From Pseudobdellovibrionaceae bacterium (GTDB taxonomy: Bacteria; Bdellovibrionota; Bdellovibrionia; Bdellovibrionales; Bdellovibrionaceae): 64,000 nucleotides of DNA. This document shows, one piece after another, positions 62,521-64,000 of the stretch. Every line of letters begins with the position of its first letter. Positions within the stretch are counted from its first letter, which is position 1. Made by a program: the position numbers and the translations under genes. The DNA lies in contig JAKFYD010000004.1 of NCBI GenBank assembly GCA_021731025.1, positions 60,114 through 124,113 on the forward strand, written 5' to 3'. A model generated the notes under the pieces. That model ran no database searches and was not told the origin of the DNA. It was given only the letters and a program-made list of their open reading frames with translations.

Positions 62521-63573
62521 CTATCTGGTGCCATCGGACGAATTTGGCTGAACAGCATCGGGAATGAAATCTTCAGGCAATCCGCTGCTGCTGGGGGCTC
62601 TTTCTGTTAAAGACCCCTGATCTTTCAGCATTCGACAAGCAGTGGCTTTGTAGTGCGATCCGAAAGGAGGGCTATCAAGCTTACAAGTGTCGACATTTAA
62701 CTCCGTAGCTGTTTTTCCTTCTCCAATACTAACACTTCTCAATGAACAATCATCTTTAAGCGAAACAAGTAAATCTGGGTTATCACTGTTTTCGTTTTCG
62801 CTAACTGCGTAAAAATCAACTCTTCCATTTTTGCCAGTATAAATTTTTACACGTCTAAAATTTGAATTTTTTGTAACTTTTTCCGAAGCTGCCGGAGTGT
62901 TTTTATTTTTATAACCTGCAGCCAATAGAGATTGAGCATTGGCAATAGCTATTTTAGCTTCCTGTTTTTCTTCTCGAGAATAGTTAAGCCCGTCTAAGAC
63001 CTTCTGGTAATGACGAATAATAGTTTCTTGCTGAGACTTTATTCCTTTAAAATCGTCACTTATTACAGGAGCAGTAACACTAGCGAGACGTCTCTCTTCT
63101 TTCACTTCTGCATTTTTAGTTTGAAGATCTTCAAACTTTTCGTAACCGACAATATATATATTCTCTTGAACATCTCGTTTTTTAAGTTGTTTACTTTTAC
63201 ACAAAAAAGCATCGACGGCACAAAATTTTTGAATCTCTGCTTTAAACCCAGCCTCGGCTGTTCGCATCTTTTCTTTTAAAATGGGTAATTGTGCCGTATC
63301 CGATGGATATCTTTTCAACATCCTTCCAATTGCTTGGGTACGATTATGAGCGTCTTGAAAGTCCTCTTGATGTTTTTTAATATTTTTTTCGTACCCGCTG
63401 TAATCCTTTTTTTCTGTGCGTTTAATGTTTGGATTTACTCCGAAAGCTTTTAATTGATCGAAAGCAGGACCCCGGCAGGCATCTTTATTAGATTGATTTT
63501 TAGAAGACTCTGAAGAGTTTTCGGCGAAGGCGAAGTTGCAAGACAATAAAACAAAAAGAAAAATCTTTTTCAT
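62521..63573 (-). CDS. Exported protein of unknown function
   Basis: 350 residues. Signal peptide MKKIFLFVLLSCNFAFA. Long helical central region with many Glu/Lys, several cysteines (DACRGP, KFCAVD, AFLCKSK, DDCSLR, DTCKLD, TACRML). C-terminal tail Pro/Ser-rich. Not recognised; overall plan recalls the protein at 57827. Confidence 0.65.
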   Translation of the reverse strand: MKKIFLFVLLSCNFAFAENSSESSKNQSNKDACRGPAFDQLKAFGVNPNIKRTEKKDYSGYEKNIKKHQEDFQDAHNRTQAIGRMLKRYPSDTAQLPILKEKMRTAEAGFKAEIQKFCAVDAFLCKSKQLKKRDVQENIYIVGYEKFEDLQTKNAEVKEERRLASVTAPVISDDFKGIKSQQETIIRHYQKVLDGLNYSREEKQEAKIAIANAQSLLAAGYKNKNTPAASEKVTKNSNFRRVKIYTGKNGRVDFYAVSENENSDNPDLLVSLKDDCSLRSVSIGEGKTATELNVDTCKLDSPPFGSHYKATACRMLKDQGSLTERAPSSSGLPEDFIPDAVQPNSSDGTR

Positions 63574-63706
63574 CCGTGGTTTCCCCCTGAATTTTTATTC
63601 TAACCTAAAATTTCTCAGTTTGGTCAAATTTCATTCACAAAATTCTCAGACTGAGACGAAAATGAATCGTATCATTAGATTCATCACATTTGTGAATTGT
63701 GATCTG

Positions 63707-64000
63707 CTAGCAGGCTTTCAAATTAATCATGAAGCGATCATTCTTCTCGTCGGACTGGAATTCAGACCTGTCTAAGATTTTACTGTTGTTTCGTTTTTTA
63801 GTCAGGCGAAGTTCATGTTTGCCAGGAAAGCTTTGTCGGATGGATTCAAAAATTCCGTTTTGATCAATCGGGATAACTGTCGAAAATCTTCCGTTGTCCC
63901 AAAGTTCAACTTGCAAAGACTTAAAGTTGGGCATCTCTTCATCGCAGATAACGACACCTTTAACTTCGATTTGATGTTTGACTCGGGGACCAATCGGAAT
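63707..64000 (-). CDS. Partial: unknown protein, C-terminal 97 residues
   Basis: The frame stays open to the right edge and stops at 63707. The visible end is beta-rich with charged residues (GRFSTVIPIDQNGIFESI) and ends DRFMINLKAC. Start and any signal peptide lie outside the window. Not recognised. Confidence 0.6.
   Translation of the reverse strand: MPIGPRVKHQIEVKGVVICDEEMPNFKSLQVELWDNGRFSTVIPIDQNGIFESIRQSFPGKHELRLTKKRNNSKILDRSEFQSDEKNDRFMINLKAC

Overview
The window looks like chromosomal DNA of a free-living Gram-negative bacterium, most likely a member of the Bdellovibrionota (Bdellovibrio-like predators). This is inference from gene content, since no rRNA or other phylogenetic marker was compared. 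The signs are: many exported proteases and exported proteins of unknown function; a fused NadD-RsfS protein; an L21 protein with a long lysine/alanine tail; Tad/Flp-like and PilT pilus components; and an acyl-CoA carboxylase with a separate small biotin carrier. Base composition is moderately AT-rich and even, except around the insertion sequence and recombinase remnant near the right end.

Layout. 1-4553 (minus): acyl-CoA carboxylase operon (pccB, accC, then the start of a biotin-carrier gene cut by the window edge) and asnS. 4643-10809: exported proteins of unknown function, a lipoprotein subtilase and an S9 prolyl-oligopeptidase-type peptidase. 10790-13624 (minus): deoC, pyrimidine-nucleoside phosphorylase and purine nucleoside phosphorylase, a nucleoside-salvage operon. 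14116-24407: pilT, then a housekeeping run rng, rplU, rpmA, obgE, nadD-rsfS, rlmH, comF-like, lolA-like, rimO. 24401-29501: TPR protein, Flp-pilin-like protein, DUF2203, nadE, DnaQ-like exonuclease, ferredoxin. 29512-33947 (minus): TPR lipoprotein, RodZ-like, GT39-like and PHP-like genes as a tightly coupled operon. 33971-38572 (minus): mdh, sucC, sucD, ndk and an RlmD-like methyltransferase.

38667-43075 is a complete Mla/MCE-type lipid-transport operon with two different ATPases, two different permeases, one MCE protein and a predicted outer-membrane protein. The ATPases carry complementary defects, which predicts one consensus and one degenerate ATP site. 43177-44884 holds a lysine-rich 24-residue micro-gene with its own terminator and a TadB/TadC-like pair without a TadA. 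44885-47131 is a transsulfuration pair, followed by tRNA-Phe. 47339-51633 holds two divergent exported proteins with permuted NlpC/P60-like (YiiX-like) motifs and a trypsin-like protease. That protease gene overlaps pyrF, which appears to start with ATA inside an ATAG overlap. 52320-57188 has a small membrane protein, a POT-family transporter and unknown exported proteins, including a coupled three-gene operon.

57210-62009 is the accessory part: small orphan genes, an unknown exported protein, an intact IS3-family element, a serine recombinase whose 5' end was removed at the IS and whose frame runs through a tRNA-Arg gene, tRNA-Ser, and a possible 31-residue ORF. The end holds a YjdM-like zinc-ribbon protein, one exported protein and one partial gene. 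The only stretch longer than 300 bases without a protein gene of ordinary size is 61560-62148. It holds tRNA-Ser, the small ORF and an inverted repeat that also occurs at 54725. No CRISPR array, rRNA operon or replication origin was seen.
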